A stretch of DNA of 7,396 bases from Betaproteobacteria bacterium (GTDB lineage Bacteria > Pseudomonadota > Gammaproteobacteria > Burkholderiales > Burkholderiaceae), in NCBI GenBank assembly GCA_009921765.1, contig RFXC01000207.1, positions 1 through 7,396 on the forward strand. The letters run 5' to 3'. Shown in pieces: positions 7,234 through 7,396 of the stretch. Below the pieces are notes generated by a model. The model saw only the letters and a program-made list of their open reading frames with translations, was not told the DNA's origin and made no database searches. Made by a program: the position numbers and the translations under genes. How positions within the stretch are numbered: the stretch's first letter is position 1; the number at the start of each line of letters is the position of its first letter.

Positions 7234-7240
7234 AAAACGG

Positions 7241-7396
7241 TCAGTCGACCGCGATGGTGTTGCGCAGGATTCCGACCCGATCGATTTCAATTTCGATCAC
7301 ATCACCGTCCTTCATCCAGACCGGCGGCGTGCGGCGCGCGCCCACGCCGCCGGTCTGGATGAAGGACGGTGATGTGATCGAAATTGAAATCGATCG
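7241..7396 (-). CDS. FAH family protein, C-terminal fragment
   Basis: Read on the minus strand, the final residues are GGVGARRTPPVWMKDGD, VIEIEIDRVGILRN and TIAVD, then TGA at 7241-7243. This is the characteristic end of fumarylacetoacetate hydrolase (FAH) family proteins, where a GVG-x-x-R-x-P-P-V-W-x-K-x-GD segment precedes the last strands and an I-x-x-LRN ending. The family covers hydrolases, decarboxylases and hydratases of 2-oxo acids in aromatic and related catabolism; metal-binding residues lie further upstream and are not in the window, so the reaction cannot be named. Real homology is seen only from 7241 to about 7351. Beyond that the frame stays open to 7396 but reads RSISISITSPSFIQ, which is only the reverse complement of the gene's own end and does not look like FAH sequence. 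The upstream 14 codons should be treated as suspect. Confidence 0.8.
   Translation of the reverse strand, partial: RSISISITSPSFIQTGGVGARRTPPVWMKDGDVIEIEIDRVGILRNTIAVD
7278..7396. repeat. 54-bp perfect inverted repeat at the window edge
   Basis: Bases 7278-7331 and 7343-7396 are exact reverse complements over all 54 positions, separated by an 11-base centre (7332-7342) that contains the self-complementary GGCGCGCGCC. The left arm is coding sequence of the FAH-family fragment; the right arm repeats it in the opposite orientation and reaches the last base of the window, so 54 is only a minimum arm length. Perfect identity over coding sequence with such a short loop points to a fold-back event, natural or technical, rather than a conserved regulatory hairpin. 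Confidence 0.97.

Noticed and set aside
7129..7290. 54-residue N-terminal extension of the spermidine-synthase-like protein
   Set aside because: The extension is Arg/Pro-rich, overlaps the FAH C-terminal codons in another frame, and the family normally begins at the MAIYAAT-type membrane segment, so ATG 7128 is preferred.

Overview
The window is GC-rich, densely coding bacterial DNA. The mix of families (PhzF next to MmgE/PrpD, an FAH-family enzyme, and a membrane-fused spermidine-synthase-like protein) and the codon use fit a Pseudomonadota genome. Betaproteobacteria, perhaps Burkholderiales, is my best guess. That placement is an inference from gene content; there is no rRNA or marker gene here to confirm it.

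Layout. The left edge (1-275, +) holds the C-terminal end of a PhzF-family isomerase-like protein. Directly after its stop codon, with no real spacer, comes an MmgE/PrpD-family protein (351-1505, +) whose N-terminal part is missing. Its recognisable homology runs upstream of every usable start codon, so this looks like a deletion or assembly junction. A 152-base intergenic region carries the only AT-rich stretch nearby and a possible promoter. Two tightly coupled genes follow (1658-4998, +): an ABC-2 type ATPase, and one long protein that joins the ABC-2 permease (GldF-like) to a GldG-like auxiliary domain with a coiled coil and a C-terminal membrane anchor. A strong stem-loop (5027-5060) separates these from a convergent gene.

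On the minus strand, 5080-7128 encodes a 682-residue protein with about 12-13 membrane segments followed by a spermidine-synthase-type methyltransferase fold. Upstream of it, also on the minus strand, is the C-terminal end of a fumarylacetoacetate-hydrolase (FAH) family protein (stop at 7241-7243). The last 119 bases of the window form a near-perfect palindrome: two identical 54-base arms around an 11-base centre, built from the FAH coding sequence.

How the genes relate. The ATPase and the permease/GldG fusion clearly form one exporter-type system; its substrate cannot be told from sequence. PhzF, MmgE/PrpD and FAH proteins are small-molecule metabolism families, but all three are incomplete here, so no pathway can be assigned. 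I found no tRNA, rRNA, CRISPR array, insertion sequence or phage gene. The two points most worth a second look are the terminal palindrome and the PhzF|MmgE junction. Both may be rearrangements or assembly artefacts. I see no convincing new biological system here.
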